The notes under the pieces were generated by a model. The model had not been told where the DNA came from and made no database searches. It saw nothing but the letters and a program-made list of their open reading frames with translations. 23,884 bases of DNA, taken from NCBI GenBank assembly GCA_913031555.1, contig CAJWDO010000004.1, positions 1 to 23,884 on the forward strand, read 5' to 3'. Of the stretch, positions 14,025-22,573 are shown in pieces. The position numbers and the translations under genes were made by a program. Every line of letters begins with the position of its first letter. Position 1 is the stretch's first letter. This DNA comes from an uncultured Alphaproteobacteria bacterium (GTDB taxonomy: Bacteria > Pseudomonadota > Alphaproteobacteria > Puniceispirillales > Puniceispirillaceae).

Positions 14025-15932
14025 ATGAGCTGGGACGTGATCATTGTTGGTGGGGGACATGCCGGCTGCGAGGCAGCAGCAGCGGCGGCCCGCATGGGCG
14101 CCTCTGTCGCGCTGGTGACGATGCGCGCCGACAGGATCGGTGAAATGAGTTGCAACCCCGCTATCGGGGGGCTTGGCAAGGGCCATCTCGTCCGAGAGAT
14201 TGACGCTCTTGACGGCATTATGGGCCGCGCCATTGACGCGTCCGGTATTCAATTTCGTATGCTCAACCGTTCACGCGGGCCGGCTGTTCACGGTCCCCGG
14301 GCTCAGGCTGACCGGGCGCTGTATCGCGCCGCTGTGCAGAGGCTTGTCACAGAGGCGGGTGTCGAGGTGGTCGAGGCAGCCGTCGGTGACCTTCTGGTCA
14401 GGGATGGTGTCTGCTGCGGTGTGGTGGACGAGGCGGGGAATGAGCATCACGCTGGCGCGGTGGTACTGACAACAGGCACATTTCTTGGCGGTCTGATCCA
14501 TCTTGGCGAGGAGATCACACCGGCCGGCCGCATTGGCGAGGCACCGTCGAACATGTTGTCATCGCGGCTCCGCGCGCTTGATCTGCCGATTGGCAGGCTG
14601 AAGACAGGCACACCGCCCCGCCTTGATGGGCGCAGCATTGACTGGAACCGGCTTGAGCGGCAGCCGGCCGATGACCCGCCGGTGCCGTTCTCGACCATGA
14701 CCGACCGGATTACCGTCCCCCAGATTGAATGCGGCATTACCCGCACAACAGCCGAAACCCATCGTATCATCGCCAAATCGATCCATTTGTCCGCCGTCTA
14801 TAGCGGTCAGATCGCCGGTCAAGGGCCGCGCTATTGCCCGTCGATCGAGGACAAGGTCAAGCGCTTCGCCGACAAGGAGTCCCATCAGGTCTTTCTGGAG
14901 CCGGAAGGACTTGATGATCCCACGGTCTATCCGAACGGCATATCGACAAGCCTGCCACGTCATGTTCAGGATGAGCTTGTTGCCAGCATTCCGGGGTTGG
15001 AATCAGCCAGTATCCTGCAATATGGCTATGCCATCGAGTATGATTTCATCGATCCGCGGGCGCTGTCCCGTACATTGTCGCTGAAAGCGATGCCGGGGCT
15101 GTTCCTGGCAGGCCAGATCAACGGCACGACAGGCTATGAAGAGGCAGCCGCACAGGGACTTGTCGCCGGCATCAACGCGGCGCTGCGCGTATCTGGCGCT
15201 GCTGATGGTTTCACCCTCGGACGGGCGGATTCCTATACCGGCGTTATGATTGACGATCTGATCACGCGCGGTGCCCCCGAACCTTACCGTATGTTCACCT
15301 CGCGGGCCGAATACAGGCTGTTGCTGCGGGCTGACAACGCCGATCAGCGTCTGACCGACCATGGCATCGAAACAGGCTGTGTTGGACCTGTGAGGCGCGT
15401 GGCCTGGCAAAAGAAGAGCAAGGCATTGACCACCGCTCGGGCGCTGATTGACACAGCAAGGGCACGCCCGGCCGAACTTCGTAACGCCGGTTTGCCGACA
15501 CCTCGCGATGGTGCGGTGCGGAGTGCCGCTGAAATTCTGGCGCTTGATGATATCGGTTTTGACCGGATTATTGACCTCTGGCCCGAGCTGGCAACCATTC
15601 CGGCCACCTTGCGCCCACAGATTGAGGCGGATTGCCGTTATGCCGGCTATATTGACCGGCAGCAGGCTGATATCGACGCGCTGCGGCGTGATGAAGCCAT
15701 TACAATTCCTGCCGATTTTGACTATGCGCAGGTTGGTGGTTTGTCCGCCGAGGCCCGTGATGTGATGACGCGGTTGTGTCCCGAGACGATTGGCCATGCA
15801 AATCGATTGCCGGGACTGACGCCTGCGGCTGTTTTGGCGGTACTGCGACATCTGAAGCGTCAGCAAGTGGCCGAGATCAGGTCTTCAGTTGGAGATTCTC
15901 CTGTGGAGCAGGCCACGGCAAAATCGGGATGA
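14025..15932 (+). CDS. mnmG: tRNA uridine-5-carboxymethylaminomethyl modification enzyme MnmG
   Basis: The 635-residue protein begins MSWDVIIVGGGHAGCEAA, the FAD-binding Rossmann motif. It continues with MSCNPAIGGLGKGHLVREIDALDG, the MnmG signature carrying a conserved cysteine. FLAGQINGTTGYEEAAAQG is the second flavin-binding block, and TSRAEYRLLLRADNAD follows. The C-terminal domain that binds MnmE runs to the end. It is the FAD and NADH partner of MnmE. The frame is open from 13968, but I chose the ATG at 14025 because AGGAAG lies 4 bases upstream and homology begins there. The stop overlaps the rsmG start by 4 bases. Confidence 0.98.
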   Translation: MSWDVIIVGGGHAGCEAAAAAARMGASVALVTMRADRIGEMSCNPAIGGLGKGHLVREIDALDGIMGRAIDASGIQFRMLNRSRGPAVHGPRAQADRALYRAAVQRLVTEAGVEVVEAAVGDLLVRDGVCCGVVDEAGNEHHAGAVVLTTGTFLGGLIHLGEEITPAGRIGEAPSNMLSSRLRALDLPIGRLKTGTPPRLDGRSIDWNRLERQPADDPPVPFSTMTDRITVPQIECGITRTTAETHRIIAKSIHLSAVYSGQIAGQGPRYCPSIEDKVKRFADKESHQVFLEPEGLDDPTVYPNGISTSLPRHVQDELVASIPGLESASILQYGYAIEYDFIDPRALSRTLSLKAMPGLFLAGQINGTTGYEEAAAQGLVAGINAALRVSGAADGFTLGRADSYTGVMIDDLITRGAPEPYRMFTSRAEYRLLLRADNADQRLTDHGIETGCVGPVRRVAWQKKSKALTTARALIDTARARPAELRNAGLPTPRDGAVRSAAEILALDDIGFDRIIDLWPELATIPATLRPQIEADCRYAGYIDRQQADIDALRRDEAITIPADFDYAQVGGLSAEARDVMTRLCPETIGHANRLPGLTPAAVLAVLRHLKRQQVAEIRSSVGDSPVEQATAKSG

Positions 15933-16540
15933 AGATACCCGAAGGCATTGCTGTAAAGCTGGATGTTTCACGTGAAACAATGAGCAGGCTTGAAAGCTAT
16001 GTCGCTCTTGTCGAGAAATGGCAGCCGCGCGTCAATCTGGTGTCTCCGGCAAGTCTTCCTGACATCTGGACCCGACATATCTGGGATTCAGCGCAGTTGG
16101 CAACGTATATTCAGGGTGGATCGCCGCGCCTTGTCGATGTCGGCAGTGGCGCCGGTTTTCCCGGACTGGTGCTGGCGATGCTGACTGACGCTGAATGCCA
16201 TCTTGTTGAATCGGACCAGAAGAAAGCGATCTTTCTCAGAACGGTGATCCGTGAATGCGGGCTGACGGCGAAAGTCCATAATCATCGTGTTGAAAACCTG
16301 CCCTGTCTCGAGGCTGCCATCATCACGGCGCGGGCGCTGGCCCCGCTTGACCGGTTGTTGCCGCTTCTGGCCACGCAGTTGCGTCCGGGTACACGCTGTC
16401 TGTTTCTGAAGGGAGCACAGGTGGAGGCCGAATTGGCGGCGCTGGTGGCGACACTGGACGAGACGGCGAATGTCACCTGGCGCCTGCATCCAAGCCTTAC
16501 CAACCCCAACAGTTCTGTGATAGACCTGTTGGTGTCCTAG
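15929..16540 (+). CDS. rsmG: 16S rRNA (guanine-527-N7)-methyltransferase
   Basis: The 203-residue protein has the SAM-binding motif LVDVGSGAGFPGLVLAML at about 68-85. The N-terminal segment ending in VEKWQPRVNLVSPASLPDIWTRHIWDSAQL is typical of RsmG. It methylates N7 of G527 in 16S rRNA; its loss gives low-level streptomycin resistance in other bacteria. I chose the ATG at 15929, which overlaps the mnmG stop. An upstream extension in this frame lies wholly within mnmG. A perfect parS site encodes VSRET at residues 13-17. parA starts 19 bases after the stop. Confidence 0.97.
   Translation: MKIPEGIAVKLDVSRETMSRLESYVALVEKWQPRVNLVSPASLPDIWTRHIWDSAQLATYIQGGSPRLVDVGSGAGFPGLVLAMLTDAECHLVESDQKKAIFLRTVIRECGLTAKVHNHRVENLPCLEAAIITARALAPLDRLLPLLATQLRPGTRCLFLKGAQVEAELAALVATLDETANVTWRLHPSLTNPNSSVIDLLVS
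15964..15979. other. parS centromere site 2 (inside rsmG)
   Basis: This is a second exact TGTTTCACGTGAAACA, near the 5' end of rsmG. It lies about 3.7 kb from the first site and 1.4 kb before parB. It encodes VSRET in frame. Confidence 0.97.
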
Positions 16541-16559
16541 TCTGGAGCCGCGCCACATC

Positions 16560-17336
16560 ATGTTGCAAGCCCAACGTATCATTGCCGTCGCCAATCAAAA
16601 GGGTGGCGTGGGAAAGACAACAACCTCAATCAATCTTGCCACGGCGCTGGCCGCATGTGGTCGCTCGGTACTGCTCGTCGATTTTGACCCCCAGGGTAAT
16701 GCCAGCACTGGCCTCGGGGTTGAGGAGCGGACACATAACAGCTACAGCGTCATTGCCGGTAAGAGTGATTCCGATACAGCAATTCAGGCAACGCAGGTGC
16801 CGCGTCTTGACATCATCCCAACCATTGTCGATTTGTCGGCCGCGGAGGTGGAATTGTCGGATATGCCGGACCGAGAATTCAGGCTGAAAGCGGCGCTAAG
16901 AAAAATTTCCAAACAATATCAATATATTATAATAGATTGCCCCCCATCTCTTGGGATGCTGACGGTGAATGCGCTTACGGCGGCAACCTCTGTTCTTGTG
17001 CCGCTGCAGTGTGAGTTCTACGCGCTCGAGGGCCTGTCGCAACTGATGCGCACGATCGAGGCGGTTCGCGCCGGCCTGAATGGTGATTTGCAGATGCAGG
17101 GTATCGTTTTGACGATGTTTGACACCCGCAACAAGCTGTCGGCGATGGTTGCCAATGATGTGCGCTCACATTTTGGCGATCTGGTTTACAACACCGTGGT
17201 TCCTCGCAATGTCCGCGTTTCGGAGGCGCCATCCTTTGGCCAGCCGGTTCTGATTTATGATCTGAAATGTCCGGGATCACAGGCCTATGCCGCGCTGGCG
17301 GCAGAGCTTTTGCGCCAGGAGGCCGAGGCGGCCTGA
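16560..17336 (+). CDS. parA: Chromosome partitioning ATPase ParA (Soj)
   Basis: The 258-residue protein has the deviant Walker A KGGVGKTTT starting at residue 14, with both lysines. It also has LVDFDPQGNASTGLG (Walker A') and the Walker B region IIIDCPPSLGMLTVNAL. VPRNVRVSEAPSFGQPVLIYD near the C-terminus is typical of chromosomal ParA. There is no N-terminal helix-turn-helix domain, unlike plasmid P1-type ParA, so autoregulation by direct operator binding is unlikely. It binds DNA non-specifically as an ATP dimer and pulls the ParB-parS complex towards the pole. parB follows after 45 bases. Confidence 0.98.
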   Translation: MLQAQRIIAVANQKGGVGKTTTSINLATALAACGRSVLLVDFDPQGNASTGLGVEERTHNSYSVIAGKSDSDTAIQATQVPRLDIIPTIVDLSAAEVELSDMPDREFRLKAALRKISKQYQYIIIDCPPSLGMLTVNALTAATSVLVPLQCEFYALEGLSQLMRTIEAVRAGLNGDLQMQGIVLTMFDTRNKLSAMVANDVRSHFGDLVYNTVVPRNVRVSEAPSFGQPVLIYDLKCPGSQAYAALAAELLRQEAEAA

Positions 17337-17381
17337 CACTGCTTTGTCCGGCGACTGACGAAAGAATGGAGACATCGACAG

Positions 17382-18449
17382 ATGGCAAAGACATCCGCGC
17401 CCCGAAAAGGGTCAGCATCGGCAGCCAAATCCGCCGCCGCAAAGGGCAAGGGCCAGACTAAAGGCCAGACAAAGGGATCAACAAGGGTCCAGAACAAGAA
17501 TGTCGCCCCATCCAGCACCAAAAAGTCCACAGCGTCATCTTCCGGCAAGGCACGGGGTCTTGGCCGTGGTCTGTCATCGCTTCTTGGTGATGCCGGGATC
17601 GCCGCGACGACCGGCACTTCGCCGTCCGGTGCGGCACCCTCGGCGGCACCGGCGCAGACAGGCCTGACCGAGCTGCCAATTGAATGGATCAATTCCGGTC
17701 CCTGGCAGCCGCGCCGCCGATTTGATACCGCGTCGCTGTCCGAACTGGCGGAATCAATCCGCAGCAAGGGTCTTGTCCAGCCAATCCTTGTTCGTCCGCG
17801 CGCCGGCGCGCCGAACCGGTATGAGCTGATAGCCGGTGAACGACGCTGGCGTGCCGCCCAGATGGCACAACTCCACAGCATACCGGCGATCATTCGCAGT
17901 CTGGAGGATGAGGAAGCCTACGAGCTGTCGCTGATCGAGAATATCCAGCGTGCCGATCTGAGTGCGGTGGAAGAAGCTGAAGGCTATCAGCAGCTGATCG
18001 ACAGTTTTGGGTATACGCAGGAACAGCTCTCGGAAATCATTGGCAAGTCACGAAGCCATATTGCAAATCTGCTGCGGCTTCTATCCTTGCCGCGCGAGGT
18101 CAGTGACATGGTTGTCGATGGCACGCTGAGCATGGGCCAGGTGCGTCCGTTGATTGGTAACAGTGATTGTCTGGCAATTGCCCGCGAGGTGGCCCAAAAG
18201 GGGCTTTCCGCGCGTCAGGTCGAGGCCATGGTGTCGCGTGGCAGGCGCAGCGCGGGCAGTGCATCCAAATCCAATGCGGCGCGTGAAAAATCCGCTGATA
18301 TAAAAGCTCTTGAAACGAAGGCTGAAACAGCTCTTGGTTTGCGACTTGATATTGACTGGAACGAGGAAAGCGGCAAAGGCCGTATGGCGATCACCTTCAC
18401 CAGCCTCGAACAATTCGAATCGGTGATGGAAAAGCTGGGGATCGACTAA
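17382..18449 (+). CDS. parB: Chromosome partitioning CTPase/DNA-binding protein ParB (Spo0J)
   Basis: The 355-residue protein has RGLGRGLSSLLGD at 58-70, the usual ParB N-terminus. The CTP-binding ParB/Srx domain includes LVQPILVRP and the GERRWRAAQ motif at 152-160. A helix-turn-helix at about 212-234 (TQEQLSEIIGKSRSHIANLLRLL) recognises parS. The dimerisation domain runs to the end. The unusual part is a basic extension of about 55 residues ahead of RGLGRGL, rich in K, A, S and T, with a GQTKGQTKG repeat encoded by a 12-base tandem duplication at 17451-17474. The gene converges on holA with a 4-base overlap. Confidence 0.97.
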   Translation: MAKTSAPRKGSASAAKSAAAKGKGQTKGQTKGSTRVQNKNVAPSSTKKSTASSSGKARGLGRGLSSLLGDAGIAATTGTSPSGAAPSAAPAQTGLTELPIEWINSGPWQPRRRFDTASLSELAESIRSKGLVQPILVRPRAGAPNRYELIAGERRWRAAQMAQLHSIPAIIRSLEDEEAYELSLIENIQRADLSAVEEAEGYQQLIDSFGYTQEQLSEIIGKSRSHIANLLRLLSLPREVSDMVVDGTLSMGQVRPLIGNSDCLAIAREVAQKGLSARQVEAMVSRGRRSAGSASKSNAAREKSADIKALETKAETALGLRLDIDWNEESGKGRMAITFTSLEQFESVMEKLGID

Positions 18450-19474
18450 CCGCGAAATGCCCGCCCACGAAGGCACAGGCCAAGCAATGTCTGCGCGCAG
18501 ATGGCGGTGTCGCTGGTACCGCCTGTTTTCACCGTCAGCTCGGCATCCTGCAGTCGGTTGACGGCGTCCATAAGCGCATCCGGGGACCAGTGCCGAAGCT
18601 GTGATGCAAGGCTGTCCTGAAGACGGAAATGTACTGGTGGGCGGAGTGATTTGACCGCCTGCTGGGCGGAATTTCCATTGCGCATCGCGCGCGCGGCCTG
18701 CAGCAATTGCCGAAAATAGATCTGCGATCCGCGCAGCACCGTGACACTGGCCTGCTGTTCACTCCACGCCTTGTCGATGGCGCGCTCGAGAGCGTCGACC
18801 TTGCCATCGGCTGCGGCCATGGCGATGTCGGAAATGGCCAGCGTACCGCTGTCGCCAAGATTGATGCTCACATCCTCGAAACTCAATGATCCGTCTGGTC
18901 CGGCAAGAAGCGCCAGTTTCTCGATTTCTCGCCGTGTTGCCGCCCGGTCACTGCCAAGCCGCAAGATGGCGGCGGCACGGGCATCGTCGCTGATGCTGAT
19001 ATTGTCCTTGGCCAGCACTTCGACAAGTAGTGCGCCAATATCTCGCGCCTCATCAGGATAACAGCCGATGGCAGCGGCGTGATCAGTTGTCTCGAACAGT
19101 TTGACCAACGCATGCCGCGTGTTGGTTTCGGTGGCCTCGACGATGATGAAGGCGTTTTCAAGATTGCGGGTGAGGGCTAGCTTGCAGGATTCAAGCATTT
19201 CAGTGCCACGTCCGCGCACCAAAACCAGCCGGCAGGTGGCGGTCATGGCAAGCGCCTCTGCCGCGTCACCAAGTGCGGCAGGATCGGAGGACAGCGTCTC
19301 GCCATCAAGGCGCGTGACCGAAAACACATCGTCAAGATCGTCACTGAAATGCACCGCGATTTTCTGGGCGCGTTCAGCGATCAGACCAACGTCACTGCCA
19401 TGAAGCAATGTGGCGCGGATGGGTGTTGGAATGGCAGACAGAAAGCTCTGGATCTGTCGCGGTGCGACCTTCAT
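18446..19474 (-). CDS. holA: DNA polymerase III delta subunit
   Basis: The 342-residue protein matches HolA in length and order. It starts MKVAPRQIQSFLSAIPTPIRATLLHGSDVGLIAERA, close to the family pattern of a conserved start, then a GSD/GND motif before the first helix. LGSDRAATRREIEKLALLAG is the conserved middle block, and the C-terminal segment has the GSQIYFRQLLQAARAM helix. Delta is the clamp-loader subunit that opens the beta clamp. Sequence conservation in this family is low, so the call rests on overall pattern and context. The ATG overlaps the lptE stop by one base (TGATG), placing it last in leuS-lptE-holA. Confidence 0.92.
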   Translation of the reverse strand: MKVAPRQIQSFLSAIPTPIRATLLHGSDVGLIAERAQKIAVHFSDDLDDVFSVTRLDGETLSSDPAALGDAAEALAMTATCRLVLVRGRGTEMLESCKLALTRNLENAFIIVEATETNTRHALVKLFETTDHAAAIGCYPDEARDIGALLVEVLAKDNISISDDARAAAILRLGSDRAATRREIEKLALLAGPDGSLSFEDVSINLGDSGTLAISDIAMAAADGKVDALERAIDKAWSEQQASVTVLRGSQIYFRQLLQAARAMRNGNSAQQAVKSLRPPVHFRLQDSLASQLRHWSPDALMDAVNRLQDAELTVKTGGTSDTAICAQTLLGLCLRGRAFRG

Positions 19475-19962
19475 CAGGACCCGCTGTTGTTCAGGAAATA
19501 GAGCTGGACGCGGGCGGCGACACGATCGGCAAGAAGCATCGCAAGGCGTTCACTGCCATGCCTGTCAGAGCGGGTCTGTGCGAAATAGGCTGACACCGCG
19601 CCAAGGGTGGCGGTGGAGGATACTGAGTCCTCCAGCACTATCTCACCAGTGGTGCGATCAACAAGGGTGATTTCCGCTGTCATGGTCATTTTCTTCAAAT
19701 TCGAGCCGGTGCCCCGAACCGAGACAACAGAGCTTGAAGACTGGCTGAGATTTGATGACAAATCATGTGTCACCAGACCGTCTGAATCGAGCCTGTCACG
19801 AAGTTGCCGACTATAGAGCTGGCCCTTGCGCTCACCACTCTGCACAATATTTATACCGACATCCTGTTGTCGCAACACCTCGCCAACCGTCTGAACCTGC
19901 ATGTTTGTGCAGGCAGCCAGCAGGCAAAGTCCGGCGATCAGGAACGCCCTAGACAACAACAT
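19474..19962 (-). CDS. lptE: LPS-assembly lipoprotein LptE
   Basis: This 162-residue protein has a lipoprotein signal peptide, MLLSRAFLIAGLCLLAAC, with the lipobox cysteine at residue 18. The mature part has the alternating-strand pattern and EITLVDRTTGEIVLEDSVSSTATLGAVSAYFAQTRSDRHG segment typical of alphaproteobacterial LptE. LptE plugs the LptD barrel at the outer membrane and helps insert lipopolysaccharide. I chose the ATG at 19962, which lies inside the last codons of leuS; a longer frame would place 17 residues before the signal peptide. The leuS-lptE-holA order is widespread in Proteobacteria and supports the call, because LptE itself is poorly conserved. Confidence 0.88.
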   Translation of the reverse strand: MLLSRAFLIAGLCLLAACTNMQVQTVGEVLRQQDVGINIVQSGERKGQLYSRQLRDRLDSDGLVTHDLSSNLSQSSSSVVSVRGTGSNLKKMTMTAEITLVDRTTGEIVLEDSVSSTATLGAVSAYFAQTRSDRHGSERLAMLLADRVAARVQLYFLNNSGS

Positions 19963-22510
19963 TGATGATCCTGTTCTGCACGACGATGACCTTTCTTGGC
20001 TCCCTGCCGTCAAGATATCGGATTACGCCGGCCGAGGCCAGTGCGGCGGCGCGAGCGTCATCCTCGGCTGCGTCACGCGGGAGCGATACGGTGTCACGAA
20101 GCTTGCCATTGACCTGAACGCCGATCTCAACGCTGCTTTCGGTGATAAGGGCGGCGTCGGCTTCCGGCCATGGCGAGGCGGCAAGTATCGTCTCATGGCC
20201 AAGTGTCCTCCACATCTCCTCGGCGACATGTGGCGCCATCGGGGCCAGAAGTCGGGTCAGTGTTTCGATACTGAACCGCCGCGCCGCGTTGCCCTCTGCC
20301 GAACTGTCCTGCAGCTCCGCAATGGCGTTGGCGAGGGTGTAGAGCTGTGCCACCGCCTTGTTGAAGCGGAATGCCTCGATATCCTCGGAAATCGCCTTGA
20401 TGGCCCGATGCGCCGCGCGTACCAGGTTGCCAGATGCGCCGGATGTTGGCACGGTGCTGCCGACAGGTGCCAGATCAGTACCACTTGCCATGCGATACAG
20501 ACGCTTTAAAAAGCGTGACGCGCCCTCAACCCCCGCCTCGGTCCATTCCATGTCACGTTCCGGCGGGGAATCCGATAACATGAACAACCGTGCTGTGTCG
20601 GCGCCATAGGTCGAGATAATCAACTCCGGGTCGATAACATTCCGCTTCGACTTGCTCATTTTCTCGATGCGGCCCGCGGTGACGGCTTCGCCAGTCTCAA
20701 TCGCGCGCCAGTCATCGCCGTCACGCTCGACATCTGTCGGAAACAGCCATTTTCCCTGCTGGTCCTGAAAGGTCTGATGACAGACCATACCCTGGGTCAT
20801 CAGACCGGCGAATGGCTCATCAAGGTCCAGATAGCCGGTTTCACGAAGCGCCCTGGTGAAAAAGCGGGAATAGAGAAGGTGCAGGACGGCGTGTTCGACT
20901 CCGCCAATATATTGATCGACAGGCATCCAGTAGGCGGCCGCCTCACGGCTGAACCCTTCGGGATGCCCCGGGTCGGTATAGCGAAGGAAATACCACGAAC
21001 TTTCAAAGAAGGTGTCAAACGTGTCCTGCTCGCGAATGGCCGCGCCGCCGCATGTCGGGCAGCTGGTATGTTTCCAGCTCGGATGATGGGACAGCGGATT
21101 GCCGGGAGTGTCGAATTCGACATCCTCGGGAAGCTCGACAGGCAGGTCAGCTTCCGGCACCGGCACCATGCCGCAGGATTCACAATGAATGATGGGGATC
21201 GGGCATCCCCAATAACGCTGGCGCGACACGCCCCAGTCACGAAGCCGGTAGGTAATCTGGCCATTGCCGGCGTCACGCGATTCCAGCGCATCGATGGCGG
21301 CGCGTTTGCCGTCCTCGACGCTCAACCCGTCCCATGCCTCGGAATTGAACAGCTTTCCGGGCCCGACATAGGCCGTGTCGGTGACTGTGAAACTGTCGGA
21401 GTCGGCGTCATCCGGCAACACCACCGGGATTACCGGCAGGTCATAGGCATTGGCAAAATCAAGGTCCCGTTGGTCATGCGCTGGACATCCGAAAATGGCA
21501 CCGGTGCCGTACTCCATCAGTACGAAATTGGCAATATAGACCGGCAGCCGGCACGCCTCTATCAGTGGATGCTGCACGGAAAGGCCGGTGTTGAAACCTT
21601 TTTTCTCGGCGGTTTCGACTGCGGCTTCGGACGTTCCGAGCTTGGTGCATTCGGCGATGAAGGTGGCAGCGTCGGCATTGTCCTCACCAATCGCCACCGC
21701 CATTGGATGGTTGGCCGCAATGGCCAGGAACGAGGCCCCGTAGAGGGTATCCGGCCTTGTGGTGAAGACATCGATGCTGTCTGCTGTGTCCGGCCCGGGC
21801 GTGGTCAGGTCGAAGCGCACCCGCGCACCTTCCGACCGGCCGATCCAGTTTTGCTGCATCAAGCGCACGCGGTCGGGCCAGCGATCCAGCCCCTCGATTG
21901 CGCCGAGAAGTTCATCGGCGTATTCGGTGATCTTCAGGAACCATTGTGACAGCAGACGCCGCTCAACCGGGGCGCCGGAGCGCCAGCCACAGCCATCGAC
22001 GACCTGTTCATTGGCGAGGACGGTATTTTCAACCGGATCCCAGTTGACCCAACTTTCCTTCCGGTAGGCGAGCCCCTTTTCAAGGAATTTCAGGAACATC
22101 CGCTGTTCATGCTGGTAATAGTCCGGTGTGCAGGTGGCAAGCTCGCGGTCCCAGTCATAGGACAGGCCCATGGCGCGAAGCTGTGTTCGCATGGCACCGA
22201 TATTCTCGGTTGTCCAATGGCCGGGATGGACACCGCGTTCCATGGCCGCATTCTCCGCGGGCAGGCCGAAGGCATCCCACCCCATGGGATGCAGAACATT
22301 ATACCCGCAAGCCCGGCGATAGCGTGCCACCACATCGCCAAGCGTGTAGTTGCGAACATGTCCCATATGGATGCGGCCAGACGGGTAGGGGAACATCTCG
22401 AGGACGTAATATTTCGGCTTGTCAGAACCGGTTTCCGCGACAAAGCATTTGTCGGCTTCCCAGCGTTCCTGCCATTTGGCCTCGACGGCGGACGCGTTGT
22501 AATGATCCAT
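19949..22510 (-). CDS. leuS: Leucyl-tRNA synthetase
   Basis: The 853-residue protein has the class I motif HMGH at 48-51 in PYPSGRIHMGHVRNY. The second motif KMSKS is near residue 617. The editing domain carries TTRPDTLYGASFLA near 246. A zinc-binding segment with CESCG and CPTCGG lies in between, and SSWYFLRYTDP marks the return to the catalytic domain. It charges tRNA-Leu with leucine and removes misactivated amino acids. I chose the ATG at 22510 because AGGG lies 8 bases upstream; a GTG at 22519 would add three residues. It is the first gene of leuS-lptE-holA. Confidence 0.98.
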   Translation of the reverse strand: MDHYNASAVEAKWQERWEADKCFVAETGSDKPKYYVLEMFPYPSGRIHMGHVRNYTLGDVVARYRRACGYNVLHPMGWDAFGLPAENAAMERGVHPGHWTTENIGAMRTQLRAMGLSYDWDRELATCTPDYYQHEQRMFLKFLEKGLAYRKESWVNWDPVENTVLANEQVVDGCGWRSGAPVERRLLSQWFLKITEYADELLGAIEGLDRWPDRVRLMQQNWIGRSEGARVRFDLTTPGPDTADSIDVFTTRPDTLYGASFLAIAANHPMAVAIGEDNADAATFIAECTKLGTSEAAVETAEKKGFNTGLSVQHPLIEACRLPVYIANFVLMEYGTGAIFGCPAHDQRDLDFANAYDLPVIPVVLPDDADSDSFTVTDTAYVGPGKLFNSEAWDGLSVEDGKRAAIDALESRDAGNGQITYRLRDWGVSRQRYWGCPIPIIHCESCGMVPVPEADLPVELPEDVEFDTPGNPLSHHPSWKHTSCPTCGGAAIREQDTFDTFFESSWYFLRYTDPGHPEGFSREAAAYWMPVDQYIGGVEHAVLHLLYSRFFTRALRETGYLDLDEPFAGLMTQGMVCHQTFQDQQGKWLFPTDVERDGDDWRAIETGEAVTAGRIEKMSKSKRNVIDPELIISTYGADTARLFMLSDSPPERDMEWTEAGVEGASRFLKRLYRMASGTDLAPVGSTVPTSGASGNLVRAAHRAIKAISEDIEAFRFNKAVAQLYTLANAIAELQDSSAEGNAARRFSIETLTRLLAPMAPHVAEEMWRTLGHETILAASPWPEADAALITESSVEIGVQVNGKLRDTVSLPRDAAEDDARAAALASAGVIRYLDGREPRKVIVVQNRIINVVV

Positions 22511-22550
22511 GAATGTCACCCTGGCGGCATGCCATGAAGGCCCGATTAAA

Positions 22551-22563
22551 TCAGTCTGACTGA
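22551..22563. promoter_or_regulatory. 13-bp palindrome upstream of leuS
   Basis: TCAGTCTGACTGA is a perfect inverted repeat with 6-base arms around a single base. It is 40 bases upstream of the leuS ATG, in the 63-bp gap after the DUF3576 gene. TTAA lies on both sides. It could be an operator or a small leader hairpin. I do not recognise a cognate regulator. Confidence 0.35.
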
Positions 22564-22573
22564 ATGTTAAGGT

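Noticed and set aside
15003..15866. 287-codon open frame on the minus strand opposite mnmG
   Set aside because: It is fully covered by the unmistakable mnmG gene, and the translated product has no recognisable domain.
20835..20850. Partial parS-like sequence (GGTTTCACGAAGC) inside leuS
   Set aside because: Only one half of the palindrome matches, so ParB binding is unlikely.
20777..21949. 390-codon open frame on the plus strand opposite leuS
   Set aside because: leuS is complete with all motifs on the other strand. The length of this frame reflects high G+C content and codon bias.
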